Source: Vibrionales bacterium SWAT-3
GTDB taxonomy: Bacteria; Pseudomonadota; Gammaproteobacteria; Enterobacterales; Vibrionaceae
Assembly (NCBI GenBank): GCA_000169995.1
Contig: AAZW01000003.1
Location: 186,001-250,000 of the forward strand
Reading direction: 5' to 3'
DNA: 64,000 bases
Shown here: positions 35,412-45,184 of the stretch, piece by piece
Position numbering within the stretch: position 1 is the first letter of the stretch
Layout of the letters: the number at the start of each line of letters is the position of its first letter
The notes under the pieces: model-generated
What the model was told of the DNA's origin: nothing
Seen by the model: only the letters and a program-made list of their open reading frames with translations
Database searches by the model: none
Made by a program: the position numbers and the translations under genes

Positions 35412-36353
35412 CTAAGGGTACTCACCCTCAACTTCTACAGGCGGTTTCACTTGATAGTGACAAGGCTGTAGGCCAAGTAATTTCGGAAGAGTGATACCGA
35501 CCGAAATTGAAGACCATGTACCACTCGCAATGCCCACAACTAATGCAATTGCAAAGCCTTGTAGCGCCGCGCCACCAAGCAACCAAAGCGCAGATACCGT
35601 CAACAACGTCGTACCTGAAGTCACCATGGTACGAGAAAACGTTGCTTTGACTGATTCGTTAAGCAGGTTATCAGTATCACCGTTAGGGTTGCCACGCAGC
35701 ATCTCACGGACACGGTCAGCAATGATGATTGAGTCATTCAGTGAGTAGCCCAGAATCGCTAATACCGCCGCCAGCACCGTTAGGTTGAACTCAAACTGAG
35801 TCAAAGCGAATAAGCCGAAGATAATCGTCACGTCGTAAATGATCGCAGCCAGAGCACCTAGAGCTAAACGCCACTCGAATCGCACACTTAGGTAAAGCAT
35901 GATCATTAAAAAACACACCAATACCGCTAAGCCACCTTGGTCAACCATGTCTTGACCCACTTGAGGGCCAACCACGCTGCTGTTAAGCACTTTCACTTGG
36001 TCACTCACCGATGCCAAAGCATCAACTAAGTTGGTTTGCGGTGCGTCTGTCAGTTGGCTGTAGCGAATAGTCCAGCGGTCTTGCTCTGCCATGCCAACCA
36101 CTTGCACGTCTTGTTGGAAAGCGGCATCAAGCTGTGTTTTCAGCGCGTCTTTGGTCACTTGATCAGAAAGTTGAACCTCAGCGACCACACCACCTGTAAA
36201 ATCCAAGCCCCAGTTGAACCCTTTCACGGCCACCAGCATTACTGAGCTCATGAACAACACAATAGAGATTACCGACATCACCTTACGTAGGAGAGTCATA
36301 TTACTATTTGAAAAATAGCGTTCTGAAATTGTCATTTTTGTTGAAGTACTCAT
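35412..36353 (-). CDS. secF: protein translocase subunit SecF (second SecDF set)
   Basis: Inner-membrane partner of SecD that uses the ion gradient to pull exported proteins through SecYEG. 313 residues, six predicted membrane segments. The GLDFTGG motif is seen as WGLDFTGGVVAEV, and the family's ILGYSLNDSIIIADRVRE in the fourth helix is conserved. Starts 2 bp after the secD stop. With vemP upstream, this corresponds to the SecDF2-type set of Vibrio. Confidence 0.93.
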   Translation of the reverse strand: MSTSTKMTISERYFSNSNMTLLRKVMSVISIVLFMSSVMLVAVKGFNWGLDFTGGVVAEVQLSDQVTKDALKTQLDAAFQQDVQVVGMAEQDRWTIRYSQLTDAPQTNLVDALASVSDQVKVLNSSVVGPQVGQDMVDQGGLAVLVCFLMIMLYLSVRFEWRLALGALAAIIYDVTIIFGLFALTQFEFNLTVLAAVLAILGYSLNDSIIIADRVREMLRGNPNGDTDNLLNESVKATFSRTMVTSGTTLLTVSALWLLGGAALQGFAIALVVGIASGTWSSISVGITLPKLLGLQPCHYQVKPPVEVEGEYP

Positions 36354-36355
36354 GC

Positions 36356-38149
36356 TTAAATCCTTACATCGTGGCGTTGGTCACGCCCCCAAACCAAATT
36401 GATGATCGCTCGTGAAGCAAAAATGCCCGTAAACATACTGGTTAGAAGACCTAAGCCCAGTGTCAAAGCAAAGCCTTGAATTGGTCCGTTACCAATGGTG
36501 TAAAGAGCGACAGCTACAATCATTGTGGTGAAGTTAGCATCGAAGATAGATGAGAACGCGCTATCGAAACCTCGATCGATGGAGCTAGCAAAGCTGCGTC
36601 CTTCTTTCATTTTGTCTCGAATACGTTCGAAGATAAGTACGTTAGTATCCACCGCCATACCAACGGTTAATACCAAGCCAGCAATACCCGGCAGTGTTAA
36701 TACCGCACCCGGTAGCAATGCGATCAGACCAAACAGCGTTACCATGTTAACGATAAGCGCACCATTCGCGACCCAACCAAGACGGCGATACCATAGCGCC
36801 ATGAACGTTAGAGTGAGACCAAGGCCAAGCGCCAAAGCGGCAAAGCCGTTAGTGACGTTTTCAGCACCCAGAGACGGGCCAATGGTACGCTCTTCAATGA
36901 TGGTCACTGGCGCAGTCAATGAACCTGCACGAAGCAATAGAGCCAGCTCTTGTGCTTCAGCCATGCTGCCTGCACCTGTAATTCTAAAACGGCTGCCCAA
37001 TTGAGATTGGATGTTCGCAACGCTGATCACTTCACTGGTTTTCTCGCTGTTACCAGCTCTGTCGCGGCTGTACTCGCTGTACACAGTCGCCATTGGCTTA
37101 CCGATGTTATGACGAGAGAATTCAGACATTTTCTTACCACCCGCAGAATCTAGGGTGATGTTTACTTCTGCGCTGCCCATTTCACCAATGCCACTACGTG
37201 CATCAATAATGTGTTCACCACTTAGTACTGCTTTACGAGCGACAACCACACGGTTGCCATCGGTATCTTTTAGCGTTTGAGTGTTGCGCGTTGGGTTGTC
37301 GTAAACCGAGTAGAATGCCAATGATGCCGTGGCACCAATCACGTCTTTTGCAGCAGCAGGATCTTGTACACCCGGCAATTCGATACGGATACGGCTTTCA
37401 CCTTGGCGCTGAATTGAAGCTTCGGTGATACCAAGCTCTTCAATACGGCTGCGCATGATTTGGAGGTTTTGTTGAACCGTTAGGTTGCGAAGCGTGCGTT
37501 GTTCATCTTCAGATTGCGTCAGAGTCAGCTTTTTGTCTGAGCTGTCACGTAGCCATTGCGGGAACTCTTCACGAATCAGCTTCTGCGCCTTTTCAAAGTC
37601 TGCATCGGTACGGAAGTTAAATTCAACTTTGTCGTTTACAACTTTACCGCGGGCATAACGCACTTGGCTGGTGATCTCATCCACCACAGCTTGAGCTTGT
37701 GCGTGATAAACCGGTTCCATGTCTACTTCGAGTAAGAACTGCACACCACCACGTAAATCAAGGCCTAACTGAATCGGTGCAAAGCCCATATCAGTCAACC
37801 ATTTTGGTGCTGCTGGCTCCATTGCTAGCGCGACAGTTGCAGTATCAAGCAGACGCTCATTTAGCACTTCTTTCGCTTTTGCTTGCTGCTCGGCATCTTC
37901 TAAGATCACCACTAAACGCTTGTCTTTCTGATAAGCCGATTTAGCTTGGATGCCTTCGCTCGCTAGGTATTGAGTCACCTGCGTCGCGTCGATGGTTTGC
38001 TCAGAGCGATTGTTAATTTGTACCGAAGCATCTTCGCCATACCAAGACGGTAAAGCGCTCAGAATCATGATGATAATGGTGGTGATAAGTACCACGTATT
38101 TCCACTTAGAGTAGTGGTTGATTTGTTTTCTTGGAATGCGTTTTTTCAC
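36356..38149 (-). CDS. secD: protein translocase subunit SecD (second SecDF set)
   Basis: About 597 residues from GTG 38149, which has AAGAGA at 38158-38163 eight bases upstream; the frame also offers TTG at 38155, whose spacing to that site is too short. N-terminal membrane anchor (YVVLITTIIIMILSALPSW), large periplasmic region with the LGLDLRGGVQFLLEV motif, then five membrane helices with MAVDTNVLIFERIRDK near the proton/sodium path Asp. Preceded by vemP with a leader whose structure probably sets translation. Confidence 0.92.
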   Translation of the reverse strand: MKKRIPRKQINHYSKWKYVVLITTIIIMILSALPSWYGEDASVQINNRSEQTIDATQVTQYLASEGIQAKSAYQKDKRLVVILEDAEQQAKAKEVLNERLLDTATVALAMEPAAPKWLTDMGFAPIQLGLDLRGGVQFLLEVDMEPVYHAQAQAVVDEITSQVRYARGKVVNDKVEFNFRTDADFEKAQKLIREEFPQWLRDSSDKKLTLTQSEDEQRTLRNLTVQQNLQIMRSRIEELGITEASIQRQGESRIRIELPGVQDPAAAKDVIGATASLAFYSVYDNPTRNTQTLKDTDGNRVVVARKAVLSGEHIIDARSGIGEMGSAEVNITLDSAGGKKMSEFSRHNIGKPMATVYSEYSRDRAGNSEKTSEVISVANIQSQLGSRFRITGAGSMAEAQELALLLRAGSLTAPVTIIEERTIGPSLGAENVTNGFAALALGLGLTLTFMALWYRRLGWVANGALIVNMVTLFGLIALLPGAVLTLPGIAGLVLTVGMAVDTNVLIFERIRDKMKEGRSFASSIDRGFDSAFSSIFDANFTTMIVAVALYTIGNGPIQGFALTLGLGLLTSMFTGIFASRAIINLVWGRDQRHDVRI

Positions 38150-38155
38150 AGTCAA

Positions 38156-38316
38156 GATCTCTTATTTTAGCTAAGTTTTGCGAACGCGAACGATGGCTAA
38201 CCGCAACCAGACCAAACTGATTGAACGGCAGCAGAGTACATTCGCGAATTGTTTTGGGGATTGACTAGAACAACGAACACAGGGGATCGTCGATGCGACC
38301 AATCAGGGTCAAACGA
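38156..38316 (-). promoter_or_regulatory. vemP-secD intergenic region with paired palindrome copies
   Basis: The octamer TTAGCTAA, self-complementary, occurs at the vemP stop (38317-38324) and again at 38167-38174 just upstream of the secD ribosome site. The two copies can pair and bring the site into a stem. In V. alginolyticus a ribosome stalled on VemP opens such a stem and exposes the secD2 start; the same control is inferred here. Confidence 0.55.
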
Positions 38317-38823
38317 TTAGCTAAGAAGTTCTCGAAAGTGGGAATATTGGATGTTGCCCTCTTTCCACCCCGACAAACGGGAAGGCGGAGAGCTGACAAT
38401 ACTGGTCCAGTGCTGTTTGAGGTCCAACATCGGGGTTGTCGCTAACAGCGAAGCTAGTAAAGAAGGGGGAGAGAAGTCAATCAGCAAGTGATAAGCAGGA
38501 TCAAGGTCGGGCGCGCTTTCTTGCTCATTGGTTGATATACGTCGGTAAGTCGTCGCTTGAAGGCTAGATTCAGTATCGTGATAGTTGGAGCTGTCACCTA
38601 CTGACGAAGCGCCTAGCTGAGCTTTATCGCACTCTAAATAGGCTGATGGGTCATCAATTGCGGCGTTCTTACACTGTTTTTGCGCGAAAGATTGCTGTTG
38701 AGCAGTCTCGATTTGAAACGGCTTAGAAGGAAACGAATAGCCGTTAGAATTCACTAAGCCAAAGCTCAGTAAAAATAACATTAAGACTAATCGGGTACCC
38801 AGTTTAAGCAATCTAATATCCAA
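38317..38823 (-). CDS. vemP: VemP-like export-monitoring arrest peptide
   Basis: 168 residues, TTG start. VemP of V. alginolyticus is a secreted protein that stalls its own ribosome when Sec export is slow, raising SecDF2 expression. Visible matches: a signal peptide (LGTRLVLMLFLLSFGLVNS), a poorly conserved middle, and a C-terminal RLSGWKEGNIQY (149-160) resembling the arrest segment R-I-S-G-W-K-E-x-N. The Trp153 is 15 residues from the C-terminus, close to the known spacing. Position directly upstream of secD-secF is the same. The middle of the protein is otherwise unlike known families. Confidence 0.85.
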   Translation of the reverse strand: MDIRLLKLGTRLVLMLFLLSFGLVNSNGYSFPSKPFQIETAQQQSFAQKQCKNAAIDDPSAYLECDKAQLGASSVGDSSNYHDTESSLQATTYRRISTNEQESAPDLDPAYHLLIDFSPPSLLASLLATTPMLDLKQHWTSIVSSPPSRLSGWKEGNIQYSHFRELLS

Positions 38824-38942
38824 ACAACATTCTCGTAGATCGCCAATCTACAACACAATTGAAACGCTGTCTTGATTTAAAACATTTTTTTAGAAAATGG
38901 TTCAATGCAACCGATTAAGCTTCAGTGCTTCTAAAAAAAGAA

Positions 38943-38968
38943 AAAGCCAAGCAACTCGGCTTGGCTTT
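38943..38968 (-). terminator. terminator downstream of the M16 peptidase gene
   Basis: AAAGCCAAGC at 38943-38952 and its complement at 38959-38968, flanked by A-run and T-run. Lies 67 bp after the M16 stop at 39035 and upstream of vemP. Confidence 0.85.
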
Positions 38969-39034
38969 CGATTACGTATGCGTCCAACGCTGATCGTTAT
39001 GACGTTTTATAGTTATTACACAGTATCAAAGCAA

Positions 39035-40555
39035 TTAAGCTTCAGGACGCATGATGTTCTTAACCTTACGGCTATTCTCGCCAAACAGGTGATGGAGCAA
39101 AGCATTCATGTCTTCAACCGATATTGATTTAACGACTCTGTCAACATCAGCCAAAGCTTCCACTCCATACCCATACAATAGATAACGAGACACAAACCAC
39201 GCCTGATCGATAGAGCTTGCTTCTAGTGGCACGAAGTCAGCTTCAAACTGTTTTACTATCGAATGCAGTTCGTCTTCAGAAATACCTTGTAGGAGGTCTG
39301 AGATCACTCTATCAATCGCCATTTCAACAGTATCTACGTTCTCCGGCGCGATCATTGCTCCGATTACCCACTCATGAGTCGGTTCACCATCATTCGAAGC
39401 CGCATAAGCATAAGGTGAATAATCTAAACTCAACTCTTCACGAACATAAGAGTCTAAACGAGATGCGACTAAACGTTGCAATAAGTCTTCCATGAAGACA
39501 TCTTTTGCAGTCCAGCCTCCACTTTCTATCATCGTCGGCTCTGGAATCACTCGTAAGATATATTCCGCACTATTTACGTTGTTGATCGCGACATCAATAC
39601 GTGGTTTCGCTGGTTGCTTGTACTCCACTTTGAAATCTGGCACCGTCCCCGCTTGCAATGGAATTGAAGCTAAGTACTTGCGAACTAGAGGTTTCAACTC
39701 ACTTGGGTCGATATCACCAACGACCACCAACTGGTTGTGTCTTAGTTGACCAAATAATTGTTGATGAACAGCACGGACATCTTCAACAGAAACCGCTTTA
39801 ACACGCTCTTTATTTACGAATAGATGGCGGCTTCCCGAGCGATAAATATTTTGATTGATCGCTTGTTCAAATTGACCAACAGGCGTACTTAGGAAGGACT
39901 CTTTATCTTGCACTAGCTCTTGCTTCACAGCTTCAAGCTGATCAGAATTCACTTTAGGAGACACCATGAAGGTATATAGCGCAGCAAACGCGTCACTCAT
40001 CCCATCTTTTTCGATATTAAACTCAATGCCATGTCGCGTCGAAGAAATAAAAGAATCGACTAAAATCCCTTCACGATCAAAGTAGGCTTTCAGCTCAGAT
40101 CCCGTAAAGTCACCAGCACCACTTCGAGCAATAACAGGTAGTGTCACATTTGCAGCTGCGTATAAATCCGGCTCCAACGCCGCTTTACCGCCAAGACTCA
40201 CGTACATTATTCCAACATCGTCTTTCGCGTATGAATCACGTAGGTACCACATGTCGATACCATTACTTAAAGTCCACTTTTGAATATTTGGATCGGCGTA
40301 CATTTGCTCTACCAATTCAACCTCGCCGGGTACGGCAGGCGAAGCAAATGCACTGGCTGTTGCCGTTACGAATGTCTGTGTACCCTGCTGACTATAAGAA
40401 GCTTTTAATCCATCTAGAGAAGCCAGAACCGCTGTGCGATCCTCATTGTCATCCATGCCGACAATCAAAAAGTAATCACTCGAAAGGACTTCTTTGATAT
40501 TTTTATTAATCGCTTCAAGGCTTAAATTAGCAAGAAAGGCTTCCATGCTGGCCAA
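39035..40555 (-). pseudogene. M16 peptidase lipoprotein, C-terminal part, split by IS
   Basis: About 503 codons of true gene (from 40553 downward) encoding the second half of an insulinase/pitrilysin-like protein: WTLSNGIDMWYLRDSYAKD starts the third domain, and repeated M16 segments follow to NIMRPEA. The apparent TTG start at 40555 lies at the IS edge. With one copy of the 10-bp target duplication removed, the frame joins the N-terminal part as DYQASMEAFLANL. On its own this piece lacks the zinc site. Confidence 0.9.
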
Positions 40556-41787
40556 GGGCGGGATCGAACTTTAACCATTGAAAATAATGGATTTATTTTA
40601 CAGGGAACTTTTTTAGATAATCACGATCTGATCATGAAGTAAAAAAACATGAGAAATTCGCACATGATTATCATTGAGCAACTTAAAAAAGTGAAAGATA
40701 CCCGTTCGCACATCAATCAAGTTTATCCTGTTATGGAAGTCGCTTTCGTGGTCATAACAGCCATGATTTGTGGTCAAAATAAATGGACAGAGATTAAGGA
40801 TTTCGGTGAAGGAAATATCGAGTGGTTACGTGAGTATTTCCCCTACGAAAATGGTCTTCCCACTCGACATAATATAGCTGCGATCATGAGATCCGTTGTG
40901 CCAGAGACGCTATTGGAAGCTATGGTGGGCTGGGTCAATTTGCACAGAGAGAAGCATGCACAGCCTATAATCAGTGTTGATGGGAAGGTTCTAAAAGGGG
41001 CAAAAGCAAGCAAACAACAGCACCCCCTCTATATGGTTTCGGCATTTGATGTAGACGAGGGTTTGACTCTCACACACCAACCTTGTGACGGCAAAGGTAT
41101 GGAGCTGCTAGCAATAAGAAACATGCTAGACGCTTTAGATATCAAAGGATGTTTATTAACTGCTGATGCCCTGCATTGTCAGGTTGAAACACTGAATAAA
41201 GTAGTTGATAAAGGTGGAGATATCCTAGTACAAGTTAAACTGAATCAACCAAGTTTATTAGCAGAAATTGATGTGCAATTCCAATACTATTGGGCTTTGC
41301 CTGAAGATAAACAGGAATCATACATCACGGAAGAGAAAGGGCATGGTAGAAAAGAGGTTCGTGAGGTTTACGTGCTTCCTGCAGCCTTCAGCGAAGCACT
41401 CAGACAGAAGTGGTGTCTCGTAAAAAGCATTGTTGCAGTGGTAAGAGATAGGAGTGTCAAAGGGAAAGGAAGTTATGAAACCTCGTACTATATTTGCACA
41501 GACCATTTATCTTTAGAGTTAGCCTCAAAGGCAACAAGAAAGCATTGGCATATTGAGAATCAGCAGCACTGGGCGTTGGACGTAATTTTCAAAGAAGACG
41601 AGCAGCGAATTTACGCTGGGGATTCAGCGTTGAATATGGCTTGTTGTCGTCGCTTTGTGCAGAACCTATTTAGAAAATCAGAGGGTAACTTGTCTGTACC
41701 AAGAAAGATGAACCAAGCCGCATGGAATAAAGATTACAGGGAAAAAGTTCTTTTTACATCAGATTAACAAAGTATATTCGCGCCCTT
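40554..41787 (+). mobile_element. ISAs1-family insertion sequence, copy 1
   Basis: 1234-bp element with ends AAGGGCG...CGCCCTT and short imperfect inverted repeats, flanked by a perfect 10-bp target duplication CATGCTGGCC (40544-40553 and 41788-41797). One full transposase is inside. The copy at 49619-50852 is the same length and nearly identical. Inserted into the M16 peptidase gene in opposite orientation to it. Confidence 0.93.
40649..41767 (+). CDS. ISAs1-family transposase (copy 1)
   Basis: 372 residues, complete. DDE residues are suggested in ISVDGKVLKG, LLTADALHCQ and the WALDVIFKEDEQRI segment, with N-terminal DUF4338-like part IEQLKKVKDTRSHINQVYPV. It differs from copy 2 by one residue (Tyr in FQYYWAL here, Asp in copy 2), from a single base, T at 41285. 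Confidence 0.93.
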   Translation: MRNSHMIIIEQLKKVKDTRSHINQVYPVMEVAFVVITAMICGQNKWTEIKDFGEGNIEWLREYFPYENGLPTRHNIAAIMRSVVPETLLEAMVGWVNLHREKHAQPIISVDGKVLKGAKASKQQHPLYMVSAFDVDEGLTLTHQPCDGKGMELLAIRNMLDALDIKGCLLTADALHCQVETLNKVVDKGGDILVQVKLNQPSLLAEIDVQFQYYWALPEDKQESYITEEKGHGRKEVREVYVLPAAFSEALRQKWCLVKSIVAVVRDRSVKGKGSYETSYYICTDHLSLELASKATRKHWHIENQQHWALDVIFKEDEQRIYAGDSALNMACCRRFVQNLFRKSEGNLSVPRKMNQAAWNKDYREKVLFTSD

Positions 41788-43053
41788 CATGCTGGCCTGA
41801 TAGTCTTTTTGAGATTGGACAATATCGCCAGACAGTAATGCGTTCACTTTATCGTTCACGTGATCCACACTGTCCCTTTTATCCCAGTCGTGCTCAATAT
41901 CATCCAGTGAGTCTTGATAATAATGGAGCTCACTCGCAATTTCTCCTTCAGAAACACCGTAATCACGTAACGACGTTAAAGTAGAAACCAACGCTTTCTG
42001 AACCGCATCACGGCTGCCTGCTGGGAAGCCAACACTTGTCGATGAATAAAGCAGAGCACCCAACCTGATGTTATCTGACGTTATCCATTGCGTCGGTAGC
42101 GCTGCATCATTAAAGTCTGCCTCTAAACGCTGCTGAATAAGAATTTGAGTAGTTTCATCCAACCAACGCTGATGTTGTTGAGCGTGGGTTTCAACAGTGT
42201 TTAAACCTCGGTTAAACGTCAAAGAAATACTCGGAGCTTCTCTGCCAGCATATTCAATGTAGTCACCTTCATTGAACGAAGTCGTATTCTGCTTTTGTGG
42301 CTTTGACGTTTTACCGCGCTCCCAGCTCGAAAATTTCTCTTCAATCAGTGGGATCAGTGTTTTAAGGTCCACATCACCAGAAACCACTAGCTCAACGATT
42401 TGAGGTTGATACCAAGTTTGGTAAAAGTCGGTAAGCCCTTCCGACGTGGCAGCCATAACCGAAGCTTTAGTTCCTAACGCACCTTGCGATTCGTAAGGGC
42501 TGCCTTCGAATAGGTAATCAACATATTTCTCGGGGAACGACTTATCATCGAGGCGAGCCATACGTAACTCACCAAGAATCACTCCCTTTTCTTTTTCAAC
42601 TTCCGAACTAGAGAGATCGAGGCCATCGCCAACGTCACGCATCCACGTCAAAGCAGACTGCAATTGGATGTTATCTGGCAAATCTAATTCATACACCGTC
42701 TCTTCATAAGAGGTGTAGGCGTTGATATCAGCACCGAAGCTAGCGCCTGCATCTTCGAATAAACGAATCACATCATTTTGAGAGAAATTCTTACTGCCAT
42801 TGAATGCCATGTGTTCCAAGAAGTGCGCGTAGCCTTCTTGCTGATCAGTCTCTTGAATCGAGCCGGCGTGAACGACTAAACGTACAGATACCGATGCTTC
42901 ATGATCAGGGTAAACATGGTAGGTAAGGCCATTTTCTAGTTGGCCTGAAGTCCATGCCGGATCCGGCTGGATTGGCGTTTCGGTAGTTTTTGATGTTGAG
43001 CTACAGCCAACTAAAGTGAGGCATAGAGCCGTCGCTAAATAATATGTTTTCAT
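41764..43053 (-). pseudogene. M16 peptidase lipoprotein, N-terminal part, split by IS
   Basis: True coding is 43053-41788; the last codons (KGANILC) come from the IS. A lipobox LVGC near residue 17 indicates an outer-membrane or periplasmic lipoprotein. The inverted zinc motif HxxEH is present as HFLEHMAFNG, followed by the downstream Glu-rich helix (YEETVYELDLP). Undisturbed, the protein would have about 924 residues, like PqqL-type two-repeat M16 enzymes. This half might keep a folded active site but lacks the partner domains. Confidence 0.9.
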
Positions 43054-43207
43054 AACAACCTCTTAATGTCATTCACTAACAATATACAGATTGAGTTAAC
43101 GATTATTATTTAATATTGAACCGAGTGAGTATCTTTGTGATTTTGATCTACATTTTATAAATCACCATGCGATTTGCGAGATCGTTACATACTTTTAAAC
43201 CACTTCT

Positions 43208-44056
43208 CTACATGCCTTTAAACAGAGCTTGCGAGGCACGGCTGATTGGAAGCTTCTCGCCAGATACATACGCCGACATCTGACCGGATAGTCCTTTATT
43301 GACCTTATCAATGGCCGACACTTTCACCACCACTGAACGATGGATCTGCCAAAACTCATCCGGATTAAGTTGAGCGAGTAACTCTTTTAGAGATACACGA
43401 AGAATAAACTCCTCTAAAAGCCCGCCGTGCCCTTTCTTAAATATCGATACGTACTTGTCTTCGGCTTTGAAATACGCCACATCATCAACAGCGATCAAGT
43501 GAATGTCTTCGCCTACGCTGGCTTTGAGCCACGTGAGATACTTTTTCTGCGACAGATAAGTAGGCTGCGTTTGCTGTGACGCCGATTGTGACAGTTGCTG
43601 AAGTTGACTCATGAGTGCAGCGATGTCGGGTTGTTCTGGCATGTGACCGAACTGTGTTTGATTACTTGATAAGCGCGCTTGAATCTTCTGACAGGTAGCA
43701 AGCAGGCGCTCTTCATTGATTGGCTTGAGTAGGTAATCTATCGCATTGTGCTCAAAGGCTTTAACCGCATACTCGTCGTAAGCCGTTATGAAGACCACCA
43801 GCGGCGGTGATGCAAGCTTGTTCAACTGTTTGGCTAGCGAAATGCCATCAAGCTCTGGCATGCGAATATCAAGAAAGGCGACATCAGGTTGTAGCTGCTG
43901 AATACTCTGCATAGCCTCTGTCCCATTTTTTGCCTTGCTGACAATCTCTAGCTCAGGCCAAACCTCAGCAAGACTCTTATCCAAGTGATGTCTTAACAGT
44001 GCTTCATCGTCTGCGATAATTGCCGTCACGCTGGGCTTTAGTCCTGAGTTGATCAT
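43208..44056 (-). CDS. LytTR-family response regulator
   Basis: 282 residues. Receiver domain with acidic pocket IIADDE and phospho-acceptor Asp63 in [13 protein letters not shown]; Lys in DYLLKPI. The C-terminal LytTR DNA-binding domain starts near residue 170 ([31 protein letters not shown]) and ends [16 protein letters not shown]. Pairs with the adjacent histidine kinase, 94 bp upstream. LytTR regulators usually bind direct repeats in promoters and often control membrane or export genes. Confidence 0.93.
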   Translation of the reverse strand: MINSGLKPSVTAIIADDEALLRHHLDKSLAEVWPELEIVSKAKNGTEAMQSIQQLQPDVAFLDIRMPELDGISLAKQLNKLASPPLVVFITAYDEYAVKAFEHNAIDYLLKPINEERLLATCQKIQARLSSNQTQFGHMPEQPDIAALMSQLQQLSQSASQQTQPTYLSQKKYLTWLKASVGEDIHLIAVDDVAYFKAEDKYVSIFKKGHGGLLEEFILRVSLKELLAQLNPDEFWQIHRSVVVKVSAIDKVNKGLSGQMSAYVSGEKLPISRASQALFKGM

Positions 44057-44149
44057 TATTCTTCCTTAAAATTCACACTGTAAATCGTCTACTTTTGCCA
44101 TTGCTCTATAAGCCAAGACACAGCCCCTAACGTCACGGCTTAACCATTT

Positions 44150-45184
44150 CTAGACATCACCATCAGTCAACGGCAACAAGATAGTCGACACCACGCCGCC
44201 AGTCGCTTGCTCTGTGATCGTCAGGCTCGCCTTATCTCCGTATAGGGTATCAATACGCTGACGAATATTACTCAATCCAACACCATGGCCAGCAGCAATA
44301 GACGGTGTTTTCAGCCCTACGCCACTGTCCGATACTTCAATTTTCATCTGATCATCTTGTTGAACAATTCGGATATTAACTTCACCGCCAGCAGCCTTGG
44401 GCTCGATGCCGTGTGTTAACGCGTTCTCAACTAAAGGTTGAATCAAGAAAGGTGGAATCACTTGCTGGTCGCTGATGTCATTGGTTTCAATCGAGAACGT
44501 CAAACGCTCATCTAATCGTATCTTCTGGATGTTGAGATACGCGTCGAGCAAATCGACTTCTTGAGCGATGGTCGATTGCTCAGTACGGCTGTTCTTCAGA
44601 GTCACACGCAACAAGTCAGTCAGCTTTTCAAGCATCAACTTAGCTTTGGCGCTGTCACTCTCAATCAATACATTGATGGTCGCAAGAGTGTTGAACAAAA
44701 AGTGCGGCTCGATTTGGCTTTGCAGCTGTTTTAACTGGCTAAGTACAACGACCTTTTCTTGATCAGCTTGGCGACGCTTCGCCACCTCTAATTCATTATC
44801 GGCACGCAGCTGCTGCTCTCTTGTGTAGAAATAGTAATAACAAACGGAACAAAAGATCACACCAAGCAGCATCACAGACTTAAGATCGGAAAGGTTAGAG
44901 CCGAAAAAGCCGTTCAACCAATAGTGTGCATTCAAGGTACCAATGGTCATTGCAATCACCATTGATACCCCTACATCAAATGCCTTTGATTTCCTTTTGA
45001 ATAGTTCAACCAACACAAACGAAGAGCCAACTGCGCTGTAGCCAAAGCCGAAACTGATGGCCAAGTTGAGCGTAAACCCGCCTCCCCAAATCGTATTGGT
45101 TGTAATGGCAATAAGAACGCAAAATAGCGTAGTGAACGCGAAGCTTTTAATCCATGAAAAGCGACTGTTTGAAGAAGTGTCCAT
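44150..45184 (-). CDS. LytS/YehU-type sensor histidine kinase
   Basis: 344 residues. Four or so membrane segments in the first 120 residues (FTTLFCVLIAITTN, LAISFGFGYSAVGSSFVLVE, VSMVIAMTIGTLNA, VMLLGVIFCSVCYYYF) with little periplasmic domain, then a coiled coil and the His_kinase domain with phospho-acceptor His161 in QIEPHFLFNTLATI. ATP-binding motifs are PLVENALTHGIEP and GVGLSNIRQRI. Its ATG overlaps the stop of the beta-barrel gene, linking the sensor to the ABC operon. Confidence 0.92.
   Translation of the reverse strand: MDTSSNSRFSWIKSFAFTTLFCVLIAITTNTIWGGGFTLNLAISFGFGYSAVGSSFVLVELFKRKSKAFDVGVSMVIAMTIGTLNAHYWLNGFFGSNLSDLKSVMLLGVIFCSVCYYYFYTREQQLRADNELEVAKRRQADQEKVVVLSQLKQLQSQIEPHFLFNTLATINVLIESDSAKAKLMLEKLTDLLRVTLKNSRTEQSTIAQEVDLLDAYLNIQKIRLDERLTFSIETNDISDQQVIPPFLIQPLVENALTHGIEPKAAGGEVNIRIVQQDDQMKIEVSDSGVGLKTPSIAAGHGVGLSNIRQRIDTLYGDKASLTITEQATGGVVSTILLPLTDGDV

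Noticed and set aside
36525-37004. 159-residue plus-strand frame opposite secD
   Set aside because: Antisense shadow of a well-identified gene with low-complexity composition.
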